Assembly: GCF_016106015.1 (NCBI RefSeq)
Contig: NZ_JACADQ010000003.1
Coordinates: 1-64,000, forward strand
Length of the DNA: 64,000 nt
Origin: Neoroseomonas rubea
Lineage (GTDB): Bacteria; Pseudomonadota; Alphaproteobacteria; Acetobacterales; Acetobacteraceae
Direction: 5' to 3'
Of the stretch, positions 50,751 through 60,183 are shown piece by piece. Made by a program: the position numbers and the translations under genes. Each line of letters starts with the position of its first letter. The first letter of the stretch is position 1. The notes below the pieces were generated by a model that was not told where the DNA came from, did no database searches, and was given only the letters and a program-made list of their open reading frames with translations.

Positions 50751-51761
50751 ATGGCCCAGGCGATGAGCGAGTTCGACCACCGCTACAACATGCTGATCGA
50801 GCGCTTCCATTCCGAAGCCGAGCCCGCCTTCAACAGCGCTGGCGAGCAGGAATTCGGCTGGGGCCGCCGCTGGGGCTGCAATTCGGACATCGGGCGGCTG
50901 CGCGCCGTGCTGATGCACAGGCCCGGGGAGGAGATGAAGGTCCTCGACGGCCTGCCGCTGATCCCCGAGCTCGGCGCCTATGGCGATTCCGCCACCGGGG
51001 CCTATTGGCGCGGCGAAGTCATCCCCTCGCTGGCGGAACAGCAGGCGCAGCACGATGCGCTCGCCGCCGCGCTGCGGGAGGAGGGCGTGGAGGTCGTGAT
51101 GCTCAATCGCGCAGCCCCCGGCCGGCACAAGTCCATCTACACGCGCGATTCCTGCGTCGCCCTCGATGGCGGAGCCGTGGTGACGCGCCTCGGCCCGCGC
51201 ATCCGCCGCGGGGAGGAACGGCCCGTGACGGAAACCCTCGCCGCCATCGGCATGCCGATCCTGCGGACCATCGCCGGCACCGGGCTGATGGAAGGCGGAT
51301 CCTTCGCGTATATCCGGCCCGATGTCGCGGTCATCGGCGTTTCCTCCCGAGTCAACGAGGAAGGCGCGCGCCAGATGGAGGAGTTGCTCGCCCTGCAGGG
51401 CACGCGGCTGATCCGCGTGCAGATCCCCGGCTACCGGCTCCACATCGACGGCGCCTTCGTCATGCTCGCCCACGATGTCGCGCTGGTGAACCCGGTGATC
51501 CTGCCCTTCGTCTTCATGGAGGAACTGAAGCGTCTCGGCATCCGGATGATCCCCCTGAACCACGAGGATCCGTCCTGGGCCATCAATTGCCTGGCCGTGG
51601 CGCCAGGCCGCGTGCTGATGAGCGACCAGGTCGGCCCGCGCACGCAGGAGGCGCTTGACAAGGCTGGGATCTCGGTCCGCCTCGTCACCTATGACAAAGT
51701 GTATCTCGGCGGCGGCGGCATCCACTGCTCCACCGCGCCGTTGGTGCGGGACCCGATCTAG
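50751..51761 (+). CDS. Amidinotransferase-superfamily hydrolase (arginine deiminase / dimethylargininase-like)
   Basis: 336 residues, pentein fold. Catalytic-site blocks are SIYTRDSCVALDGGAVV (Asp), GTGLMEGGSFAYI (Glu and Gly turn), RLHIDGAFVMLAHDVALVN (His and Asp) and GGGGIHCSTAPLVRDP with the nucleophile Cys326. It should hydrolyse a guanidino group, producing citrulline-type or ureido products plus ammonia or an amine. The N-terminal 40 residues (GWGRRWGCNSDIG) contain an extra Cys. It ends the Pot-type operon, so the imported solute may be a guanidino compound (inference). The TAG is shared as CTAG with the next convergent gene. Confidence 0.85.
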   Translation: MAQAMSEFDHRYNMLIERFHSEAEPAFNSAGEQEFGWGRRWGCNSDIGRLRAVLMHRPGEEMKVLDGLPLIPELGAYGDSATGAYWRGEVIPSLAEQQAQHDALAAALREEGVEVVMLNRAAPGRHKSIYTRDSCVALDGGAVVTRLGPRIRRGEERPVTETLAAIGMPILRTIAGTGLMEGGSFAYIRPDVAVIGVSSRVNEEGARQMEELLALQGTRLIRVQIPGYRLHIDGAFVMLAHDVALVNPVILPFVFMEELKRLGIRMIPLNHEDPSWAINCLAVAPGRVLMSDQVGPRTQEALDKAGISVRLVTYDKVYLGGGGIHCSTAPLVRDPI

Positions 51762-52510
51762 CCGGGCAGGACCCGCTCGAACGCGATTCCGCGGCAGTCC
51801 ATCTCGTAGTCCAGGCCCTCGACCGGCGGGCGGCAATCCTGCCAGGTGAGACCATGGCGCGCCGCGCCCCACGCGACGATGTCATCGGTCAGCGCCGGCG
51901 GCATCGGGTACACGGTGTAGGCCTGCACCCCCGTCGTCGCGGCCCAGTCGAAGCCGAGCAGCCCCATCCGGCGTTCCATCTCCCCCAGCACCCAGCGCCC
52001 CTTGGCCAGCATGCCCGCCGGCGAGGTGTCGTCGAGTGCCACGATGTGGTCGCGGTAGTTGCCCTTGCCCTCGGGGGCTTCACCGCTGCCGGCCACGGCG
52101 AAGGACGGCGCCGCGCCAGCATCGGGCACGGTGTAGACGAAGGCGTGGAAGCAGGGCTCGCCGGGCGGGGAGAGGCGTGGGCAGACATTGCTGCGCGCGA
52201 CGGGGTTGCGGCCGTCCCGGATCACGCCCCATTCGCCGAGCACGCCGGCATAGGCGGCGTTGAAGGTGGCAAAGCCGGCTTCGGTGAAGGGGGCGGGCGA
52301 TCGCAACTCGCAGGCCGCGAAGGACGTGCGTGGGCGGCCGATGCCATCGAGGAAGGCCGCGATCCGCCGCCAGCCTTCAGCCAGTGGCACCGGTTGCGCA
52401 AAGCGGGCGCGTTCCAGGCGGAAGCCTGGTAGCGCCGCGACGCCGCCCGAATACTGCATGACGGCGGGGATGAAGCGGAAGCCCGCCTTGGGGATGTCGA
52501 TCGTGGCCAT
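51758..52510 (-). CDS. Conserved protein of uncertain function
   Basis: 250 residues. I cannot place it with confidence. It opens IDIPKAGFRFIPAVMQYSGGVAALPGF; ACELRSPAPFTEAGFATFN and VARSNVCPRLSPPGEPCFHAFVYTVP follow, then VAGSGEAPEGKGNYRDHIVALDD and a C-terminal EGLDYEMDCRGIAFERV. The pattern of two similar alpha/beta halves and the SGEAP segment vaguely recall RidA-like enamine deaminases, and I have a weak memory of such proteins being annotated as aminomuconate deaminases (CnbZ type). No signal peptide or membrane helix. It is convergent with the amidinotransferase gene (shared CTAG) and divergent from the DUF1028 gene. Confidence 0.6.
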   Translation of the reverse strand: MATIDIPKAGFRFIPAVMQYSGGVAALPGFRLERARFAQPVPLAEGWRRIAAFLDGIGRPRTSFAACELRSPAPFTEAGFATFNAAYAGVLGEWGVIRDGRNPVARSNVCPRLSPPGEPCFHAFVYTVPDAGAAPSFAVAGSGEAPEGKGNYRDHIVALDDTSPAGMLAKGRWVLGEMERRMGLLGFDWAATTGVQAYTVYPMPPALTDDIVAWGAARHGLTWQDCRPPVEGLDYEMDCRGIAFERVLPG

Positions 52511-52586
52511 GCGGCATGTTCACCCGATGCGTGCTCGGAGGGAAGCCGCCTGGACGAAGCGGCGCGGCGGGCCTTGAATGCGGTGC

Positions 52587-53243
52587 ATGACCTTCTCGCT
52601 CCTCGGCCGCTGCGCGCGCACCGGCCAGTTCGGCGCCGCCGTGACGACCTCCTCCATCGCGGTCGGGACGCGCGTGCCTTTCCTCGCGGCCGGCATCGGG
52701 GGCGTGCTGACGCAGCACCGGACCGATCCGCGCCTTGGCCCGCGCGGTCTCGACCTGCTGCGATCGGGCTGTTCGGCGGAGGAAGCGGTTGCGGCGCTGG
52801 CCGCCTCCACGCCGCATCACCGCTGGCGGCAGCTGGCCGTGATGGACGCGGCGGGCCGCACCGCGCATTTCGACGGGGCGAATGTGAAGCCGGAGCGTGG
52901 CGTGGCGCATGGCACGGACGTGGTCGCGCTCGGCAACATCCTCTCGAGCCCCCGCGTGCCGGAGGCGATGGCCGCCGCCTTCCTCGCCGGCCCCGAGCAG
53001 CCGCTGGCGGAGCGGCTTCTCCGCGCCCTGGAGGCGGGAGAGGACGCGGGTGGCGAGCATGGCGACGTGACGTCCGCCTGCCTGCTCGTCGTCCATCGCG
53101 AATGCTTTCCCTATGTCGATCTCCGCATCGACAAGGATCCCCGTCCGCTGCCCGCACTGCGTCGGTTGTGGGAGGAATACGCGCCGCTCGCCGACGGCTT
53201 CGTGCGTCGTGCGGTCGATCCCGACGACGCGCCGATTATCTGA
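52587..53243 (+). CDS. DUF1028 protein, putative Ntn-hydrolase
   Basis: 218 residues. It begins MTFSLLGRCARTGQFGAAVTTSS, the DUF1028 opening (usually MT[FY]S-x-x-[AG]R). GIGGVLTQHRTDPRLGPRGLDLLRSG and LAVMDAAGRTAHFDG follow, with GEHGDVTSACLLVV near 158-171. The family shares the Ntn-hydrolase fold and is thought to have an amidohydrolase role; the exact reaction is unknown. I chose the ATG at 52587 rather than 52578 because family proteins begin with this Met. The aminotransferase gene follows after ten bases. Confidence 0.8.
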   Translation: MTFSLLGRCARTGQFGAAVTTSSIAVGTRVPFLAAGIGGVLTQHRTDPRLGPRGLDLLRSGCSAEEAVAALAASTPHHRWRQLAVMDAAGRTAHFDGANVKPERGVAHGTDVVALGNILSSPRVPEAMAAAFLAGPEQPLAERLLRALEAGEDAGGEHGDVTSACLLVVHRECFPYVDLRIDKDPRPLPALRRLWEEYAPLADGFVRRAVDPDDAPII

Positions 53244-53253
53244 GGCCGCGCGC

Positions 53254-54390
53254 ATGGTGACCGCGCCACTCTTCGATCCCGCCGACTTCCGCATCCCGCC
53301 CGGCATCGTCCATGTCTGCGCAGCGGGCGAGACCCCCTTCCTGAAGCGCCACGACGCCGCCTTCGCTGCCTATGCCGAGGACAAGTCGGCAGGCCCCGCG
53401 GGCCGGACGCGCCAGGAAGCCGTCATGGAGTCCGCCCGCGGCCGTGCCGCCGCCCTGTTCGGCGTGGCACCGGAGACGATCGGCTTCGTCTCCTCCGTCG
53501 CCGAGGGCGTCTCCATGGTGGTGGAGAGCCTCGACTGGCGAGCCGGCGACAATGTCGTGGTGGACCCGGACGAGTATCCTTCCGTCGTCGCGCCCGTCGC
53601 GCAGCAGCGATATCCGGAGGTCGCGCTGAAATTCGCGCGGATCGCCGATCCTTCTTCCGTCGTCGCGGCGGTGGACCAGCGTACGCGGATCGTGGCCGTC
53701 AGCGCCGTCTCCTTCCTCACCGCGGCTCGCTGCGACCTGGCCTCGCTGCGGGCTGCGGCCGACCGTGTCGGTGCGCTATTGGTCGTCGACTTCACCCAGG
53801 GCGCGGGCTGGATGCCCATCGCGGCCGACGTCGCCGATTTCGCCTTCTCCGCCTGCTACAAGTGGGTGCTGGGATGCACGGGCGTCGGCATCGCGTATTG
53901 GAATCGGGCGCGGCTGCCCGGCTGGGCGCCGAGCACGGCCGGATGGCATTCCATTGCCTCCATGGCGCGGCCGGACTGGTCCGCGCGGCCGGCACTGCTG
54001 TCCGACGCCGGCGTCTTCACGCGCGGCAACCCGGCGCATCTCGGGCTCTATGTTCTGGACGGCGCGCTCGACTATCTGGAGCGCTTCGGCGCGGCGCGGA
54101 TCGAGCGGCATGTGCAGGCGCTGACCACCGGCATGCTGGCGCGGCTCGCCGAGGCGGGCATCGCCTCGACCACCCCGGCGGACCCGGCGCGCCACGGCGC
54201 CAGCGTCTGCGTCGCCAGCCCCCATGCGGGGGCGATCTGCGCGGGGATGGATCGGCGCGGCGTGCTGGCGTGGAACGGGCGGGGGCGTGTCCGCGTCTCC
54301 TTCCACGGCTACAACGGCGTGGAGGACATGATCCGCGCCAGCGACGCGCTGATCGCCGAATGGCGCGCCGCGCATATGGGGGAAAACTGA
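53254..54390 (+). CDS. PLP-dependent aminotransferase class V family protein
   Basis: 378 residues. The fold-type I PLP enzyme has the Schiff-base Lys203 in FSACYKWVLGCTGVGIAY, preceded by VVDFTQGAGWMPI with the cofactor Asp. IGFVSSVAEGVSMVVESLDWRAGDNVVVDPDEYPS is the typical substrate and phosphate region. It resembles selenocysteine lyase or isopenicillin-N epimerase-like members and could be a desulfurase, lyase or aminotransferase. Encoded between DUF1028 and an alcohol dehydrogenase, it probably works on a nitrogen-bearing intermediate (inference). The ATG at 53254 is the first Met consistent with the family alignment. Confidence 0.82.
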   Translation: MVTAPLFDPADFRIPPGIVHVCAAGETPFLKRHDAAFAAYAEDKSAGPAGRTRQEAVMESARGRAAALFGVAPETIGFVSSVAEGVSMVVESLDWRAGDNVVVDPDEYPSVVAPVAQQRYPEVALKFARIADPSSVVAAVDQRTRIVAVSAVSFLTAARCDLASLRAAADRVGALLVVDFTQGAGWMPIAADVADFAFSACYKWVLGCTGVGIAYWNRARLPGWAPSTAGWHSIASMARPDWSARPALLSDAGVFTRGNPAHLGLYVLDGALDYLERFGAARIERHVQALTTGMLARLAEAGIASTTPADPARHGASVCVASPHAGAICAGMDRRGVLAWNGRGRVRVSFHGYNGVEDMIRASDALIAEWRAAHMGEN

Positions 54391-54392
54391 CC

Positions 54393-55526
54393 ATGCGCAT
54401 GAAGGCCGCGATCCTGTTCGAGCAGGGCAAGCCGCGCCCCTACGCCACCACGCGCCCGCTGGTGGTCGAGGAAGTCGAGATCGACCCGCCCGGCCCCGGC
54501 GAGATCATGATCGAGGTCGCTGCCGCGGGCCTATGCCACTCGGACCTCTCCACCATCGAGAACCAGCGGCCGCGCCCGCTGCCCATCGTCATCGGGCATG
54601 AGGGCGCGGGCATCGTGCGGGAGGTCGGGCAGGGGATCACGGACCTGAATCCGGGCGACCATGTGATCACCGTCTTCGCCTCGTCGTGCGGAAATTGTCG
54701 CTACTGCGTGCGCGGGCGGCCGAACATCTGTCCGTCCGGCAACTCCGCGCGCGCCGCGGGCACGCTGGTGACGGGGACGAAGAAGCTGCGCCGGCTGGAT
54801 GGCACGCCGATCAACCATAATTCGGGGCTGTCGCTCTACGCGCAGTACGCGGTGGTGGCGCGGCGTTCAGCGGTGAAGATCGGCAAGGACATCCCGCTCG
54901 ACGATGCCGCGATCTTCGGCTGCGCCGTGATGACCGGGGCAGGAGCGGTGCTGAACACCGCCAATCTGCAGGCCGGCGAGGCGGTGGGCGTCATCGGCCT
55001 GGGCGGCGTCGGGATGAACGCGCTGTTCGCCGCCGTCGCGGCGGGCGCGGAACGCATCATCGCCATCGACACCAACCCGATGAAGCTGGACCTGGCGAAG
55101 CAATGGGGGGCGACCGACACCTTCCTCGCCGGCAACGAGGATTGCGCCGCGCAGGTGCGGGAGGCGACGGATGGCGGCCTCGACACCGTCATCGAGACGG
55201 CCGGGACGGTGCCGGCGATGCAACTCGCCATCGCCATCACGGCGCGCGGCGGCAGCACGATCAGCGCCGGGCTGCCCAACATCAACGCGCAGGTCTCCTA
55301 CCTGCACGCCAGCCTGGTCAGCGAGGAGCGCTCGATCCTGGGGTCCTACATGGGCTCCTGCGTGCCGGAGCGCGACCTGCCGCGGCTGCTCGGCCTCTAC
55401 CGCCGCGGCAAGCTGCCGGTGGACAAGTTGAAGACCAGCAGCATCACCTTCGACCAGATCAACGAGGGGTTCGACCTTCTGTCGGACGGCGTGGTGCTGC
55501 GGCAGATGCTGCGGCCGAACGCCTGA
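54393..55526 (+). CDS. Zinc-dependent alcohol dehydrogenase
   Basis: 377 residues. Catalytic zinc ligands: Cys48 (GLCHSD), His69-Glu70 (VIGHEGAG) and the Cys in IFGCAVMTGAGAV. Structural zinc: Cys99, Cys102, Cys105 and Cys113 (SSCGNCRYCVRGRPNICPS). The cofactor fold has GVIGLGGVGMNALFAAVAAG, followed by Asp in IAIDTNP, so NAD is likely. It oxidises a primary or secondary alcohol; similarity to class III type enzymes is general. The start at 54393 gives MRMKAAILFE; MKAAI two codons later is also possible. It lies two bases after the aminotransferase stop and just before the ureD leader element. Confidence 0.88.
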   Translation: MRMKAAILFEQGKPRPYATTRPLVVEEVEIDPPGPGEIMIEVAAAGLCHSDLSTIENQRPRPLPIVIGHEGAGIVREVGQGITDLNPGDHVITVFASSCGNCRYCVRGRPNICPSGNSARAAGTLVTGTKKLRRLDGTPINHNSGLSLYAQYAVVARRSAVKIGKDIPLDDAAIFGCAVMTGAGAVLNTANLQAGEAVGVIGLGGVGMNALFAAVAAGAERIIAIDTNPMKLDLAKQWGATDTFLAGNEDCAAQVREATDGGLDTVIETAGTVPAMQLAIAITARGGSTISAGLPNINAQVSYLHASLVSEERSILGSYMGSCVPERDLPRLLGLYRRGKLPVDKLKTSSITFDQINEGFDLLSDGVVLRQMLRPNA

Positions 55527-55543
55527 TCGCGCGGCAGCACCTG

Positions 55544-55609
55544 CCCATTCCTTAGGCGGGCGCGGCCGGCTTGCATCGTGCCGCGCGCGTGGCAGGTTGA
55601 AGGAATGGG
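55544..55609 (+). promoter_or_regulatory. Nested inverted repeat in the ureD leader that could hide its ribosome binding site
   Basis: CCCATTCCTT (55544-55553) is perfectly complementary to AAGGAATGGG (55600-55609), which holds the AAGGA ribosome binding site and an ATG of ureD. Inside the loop GCGCGGC (55560-55566) pairs with GCCGCGC (55580-55586). The two-layer RNA would block ureD translation unless opened. The two stems, 10 and 7 perfect pairs, lie in an 84-base intergenic gap. The position is exact; a regulatory role is inference. Confidence 0.5.
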
Positions 55610-55610
55610 G

Positions 55611-56435
55611 ATGGCCGCCGCAGCACCGAGGCATCAGCGCGCGAAGGGGGGCTGCGCGCTGCGCTTCACCCATGCGCGCGGTGACACGCGCCTCGCGCAT
55701 CTCGACCAGTCCTCCCCCATGCGGATCCTGTTCCCCACGCCGGAACCGGGAGAGATGCCGCTCGCTGCGCTGGTGAACACGGCGGGCGGGCTGGCGGGCG
55801 GGGACGAGGTCACGATCGACGTCATGCTTGATGCGAGCGCGCGCGCGACGCTCTCCACGCCCGCTGCCGAGAAGATCTATCGCAGCCTCGGTCCGGAGAC
55901 GCGCATCGCCACGCGGCTCGAGGCTGGCCCCGGCGCACTGCTCGAGTGGATTCCGCAGGAGACGATCCTGTTCGAGGGCGCGCGCCTTGCGCGCCGAATC
56001 GAGGTGTCGATCGCCGCGGATGCGACGTTGGTGATGGCAGAGATGCTTGTCTTCGGCCGGCGTGCGCGGGAGGAACGCTTCGCGAGTGGCAGCCTCAGCG
56101 ATTCCTGGCGCGTCTCCCGCGATGGGCGCCTGCTCTGGGCCGACGGGCTCGCGCTCGGGCCGGCGCCGGTCGTGCAGATCGACCGGCCCTTCGGGCTTGG
56201 CGGCGCCGAGGCCCTGGCGACGCTCCTGCTCGCCCTGCCAAAGGACAGCCTCGCGGCACGCGACATGCTGCGCGAGGCTGGCATGCCGGCGACGATCCCC
56301 CGGCCCGGGCTCGTGCTGCTGCGCTGGCTCGGCGCCGCGACCGCGCTGCGGGAGAGCATCGGTGCGGCGATTCGGCAGGTGCGGCGCGACGTGCTCGGCC
56401 TGCCCGCCGTGCTGCCGCGGCTGTGGACGTGCTGA
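55611..56435 (+). CDS. ureD: Urease accessory protein UreD
   Basis: 274 residues, family size. LRFTHARGDTRLAHLDQSSPMRILFP and LVNTAGGLAGGDEVTIDV are the UreD hallmarks; PGALLEWIPQETILFEGARLAR and GREERFASG-like AREERFASGSLSDSWRV follow. It is the scaffold that, with UreF and UreG, delivers nickel to the apo-urease. I use the ATG at 55611, with GAAGGA seven bases upstream; the ATG at 55605 and a GTG at 55578 are in frame but badly spaced. The leader contains a nested inverted repeat covering the ribosome binding site. Confidence 0.9.
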   Translation: MAAAAPRHQRAKGGCALRFTHARGDTRLAHLDQSSPMRILFPTPEPGEMPLAALVNTAGGLAGGDEVTIDVMLDASARATLSTPAAEKIYRSLGPETRIATRLEAGPGALLEWIPQETILFEGARLARRIEVSIAADATLVMAEMLVFGRRAREERFASGSLSDSWRVSRDGRLLWADGLALGPAPVVQIDRPFGLGGAEALATLLLALPKDSLAARDMLREAGMPATIPRPGLVLLRWLGAATALRESIGAAIRQVRRDVLGLPAVLPRLWTC

Positions 56436-56483
56436 GCGGAGAACGGTCATGATGACACGCGAACGGCGAGGGAGCGGCCCCGG

Positions 56484-56951
56484 ATGAACCTGACCCCGCG
56501 CGAGAAGGACAAGCTCCTGGTGGCGATGGCGGCGATCGTCGCGCGCCGCCGGCTGGAGCGTGGCCTGCGTCTGAACTTCCCCGAAGCGGTGGCGCTGATC
56601 ACCGACTTCGTCGTCGAAGGCGCGCGGGATGGGCGCAGCGTCGCCGAGCTGATGCGCGATGGCGCGGGCGTGCTGACCCGCGCGCAGGTGATGGACGGCA
56701 TCGCCGAGATGATCCACGAGATCCAGGTCGAGGCCACCTTCCCGGACGGCACCAAGCTCGTGACGGTCCACAACCCGATCCGCGATGCGGTGGCGAAGCC
56801 GACCAAGGCAAAGGCCAGTGCTGCGGCGAAGCCCAAGCGGGCTGCGGCGACGAAGCCGAAGCCGACGGCAAAGCTCAAGGCGAAACCGAAGGCCAAGCCG
56901 AAGGCCGCCGCGAAGAAGCCAGCGGCCAGCCGGAAGGGAGCACGCCGATGA
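56484..56951 (+). CDS. ureA: Urease gamma subunit UreA with a Lys/Ala/Pro-rich C-terminal tail
   Basis: 155 residues, about 55 more than usual. Residues 1-100 are a standard gamma subunit: [64 protein letters not shown] and the final [10 protein letters not shown] where most UreA proteins end. Residues 101-155 are an added tail made almost only of Lys, Ala, Pro and Thr with repeats of the AKPK type (for example [20 protein letters not shown]), resembling histone H1 or the tails of bacterial H1-like proteins. The frame stays open through it, and the ureB start overlaps its stop by four bases. The extension is strongly basic and probably disordered. Confidence 0.9.
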   Translation: MNLTPREKDKLLVAMAAIVARRRLERGLRLNFPEAVALITDFVVEGARDGRSVAELMRDGAGVLTRAQVMDGIAEMIHEIQVEATFPDGTKLVTVHNPIRDAVAKPTKAKASAAAKPKRAAATKPKPTAKLKAKPKAKPKAAAKKPAASRKGARR

Positions 56952-57252
56952 TCCCGGGCGAAATCTTCCCCGCCGCCGGGGACATCGAGTTGAACGCCGG
57001 CCGCGCCGCCATCGAGATGGAGGTGGCGAACACCGGGGACCGTCCTGTGCAGGTCGGCAGCCACTACCACTTCGCCGAGGCCAACCCGAAGCTGCGCTTC
57101 GACCGTGCTGCAGCGCGCGGCTGTCGGCTCGACATCCCCGCCGGTACGGCGGTGCGCTTCGAGCCGGGGCAATCGCGCAAGGTGCGACTCATTCCCTATG
57201 CCGGTGCCCGCGTGGTGCACGGCTTCCGCGGCGAGACGGAAGGAGCCCTCTG

Positions 57253-57253
<1 letters not shown>
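56948..57253 (+). CDS. ureB: Urease beta subunit UreB
   Basis: 101 residues, exactly the usual size. [48 protein letters not shown] is the family core, followed by [36 protein letters not shown]. It packs with UreA and UreC in the (alpha-beta-gamma)3 enzyme. Its ribosome binding site (GGAAGGGAG) lies inside the 3' end of the ureA tail. Its stop overlaps ureC by one base (TGATG). Confidence 0.95.
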
Positions 57254-58968
<1,715 letters not shown>

Positions 58969-58976
58969 GGACCCGC

Positions 58977-59513
58977 ATGGACCAGGAGAGCATTCCCCGC
59001 GCCACCGAGGTGCACCGCGCCGGCACCTGGCCGGAGGTGGAGGCGCGCGACGCCGTCCTCGTCGATTTCGACGACCGCTATCGGCGTCGGAAACTCTACA
59101 CGGGGCAGGGGGGCCTCGCCTTCCTTCTCGACCTGCCGGAGGCGACCGTGCTGCGCGAAGGCGATGGGTTGGCGCTTGCCTCGGGCGGCTTCGTCCGCGT
59201 CAAGGCTGCGCCGGAACCGCTGGTCGAGATCCGCGCATCGAGCCACGAGCATTTCGCGCGCCTCGCCTGGCATCTCGGCAACCGGCACCTGCCGACGCAG
59301 ATCGAGGGCGACCGAATCCTGATCCGCGACGACCATGTGATCGTGCACATGCTGGAAGGGCTCGGCGCGACGCTGCGCCGCGTGGAGGCGCCCTTCGACC
59401 CGGAGGGCGGCGCCTATGGCGAGCACAACCACGCTCCTGGCCTCCAGCGCCACCACCATCATCACCATGATCACGACCACGAGCACTGCGATCACGACCA
59501 CCACCACCATTGA
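58977..59513 (+). CDS. ureE: Urease accessory nickel-binding protein UreE
   Basis: 178 residues. N-terminal UreE domain with DFDDRYRRRKLYTGQGGLAFLLDLPEATVLREGDGLAL, then the metal-binding C-domain with ASSHEHFARLAWHLGNRHLPTQI and HVIVHMLEGLGATLRRVEAPFDPEGGAYGEHNH. The last 22 residues are a His/Asp/Glu tail, [20 protein letters not shown] plus HH, which binds nickel. It carries nickel to the UreDFG complex. The 3' end (from about 59467) is also read in another frame as the probable start of ureF. Confidence 0.93.
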   Translation: MDQESIPRATEVHRAGTWPEVEARDAVLVDFDDRYRRRKLYTGQGGLAFLLDLPEATVLREGDGLALASGGFVRVKAAPEPLVEIRASSHEHFARLAWHLGNRHLPTQIEGDRILIRDDHVIVHMLEGLGATLRRVEAPFDPEGGAYGEHNHAPGLQRHHHHHHDHDHEHCDHDHHHH

Positions 59514-60183
59514 GGCGCTGTACCGCCTGCTCGCCTGGCTTTCCCCGGCCTATCCGGTCGGCGCCTATACCTACAGCCATGGGCTGGAGACGGCGGTGGA
59601 GGACGGCGCGGTGCGCGGGCGGGACGACCTTGTCGCCTATGTCTCGGCCGCGCTGACCGACGGCGCGGGGCGGGTCGATGGCGCGCTGCTCGCCGCGGCG
59701 CACCGGGCGATGGCGAAGGGCGATGCGCGAGCGCTGGACGCCGCGACCGAGCTCGGCGCCGCATGGCGCGGCACCGCCGAGACGGCGCTGGAGGCCGAGG
59801 CGCAGGGCACCGCCTTCCTGTCCGTGACCCTCTCCGCCTGGCCGGAGCCACGGCTCGCCGCCTTCGCCGCGCGCCATCCGCGGCGGATCCCTCATGCCGT
59901 CGCCTTCGGCGCCGCCGCGGCGGCGCATGGCGTGCCGCTGCGGGAGGCGACCTTCGGCTTCCTCTCCGCCTTCGCGGCGAACCTGGTCTCGGCCGGGGTC
60001 CGCCTGGTGCCGCTCGGCCAGACGGATGGGCAGCTTGCGACTGCTTCGCTGCTCCCCGTGGTCGCGACCGCCGCGGATGCGGCGCTAATGGCTGACCTCG
60101 ACCGGCTCGGCACCGCCGCCGTGGCGCTCGACATCTTCTCCATCCGACACGAAACCCAGTACACGAGGCTCTTTCGCTCATGA
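59467..60183 (+). CDS. ureF: Urease accessory protein UreF
   Basis: 238 residues if the ATG at 59467 is the start. The core begins with [32 protein letters not shown], the UreF signature, and continues [26 protein letters not shown] near the C-terminus. The first 20 or so residues are Thr/Ile-rich because they are the His-tail codons of ureE read in a different frame. The ATG at 59467 is a choice; the ATG at 59416 is also in frame, and no good ribosome binding site marks either. The overlap with ureE is about 47 bases (or 98 for the earlier ATG). UreF activates the UreG GTPase cycle during nickel insertion. Confidence 0.85.
   Translation: MITTTSTAITTTTTIEALYRLLAWLSPAYPVGAYTYSHGLETAVEDGAVRGRDDLVAYVSAALTDGAGRVDGALLAAAHRAMAKGDARALDAATELGAAWRGTAETALEAEAQGTAFLSVTLSAWPEPRLAAFAARHPRRIPHAVAFGAAAAAHGVPLREATFGFLSAFAANLVSAGVRLVPLGQTDGQLATASLLPVVATAADAALMADLDRLGTAAVALDIFSIRHETQYTRLFRS

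Noticed and set aside
56784-56940. AAGCCG-type repeat as intergenic repeat or tandem array
   Set aside because: It lies in the ureA reading frame, and the downstream ureB overlap shows the frame is used.
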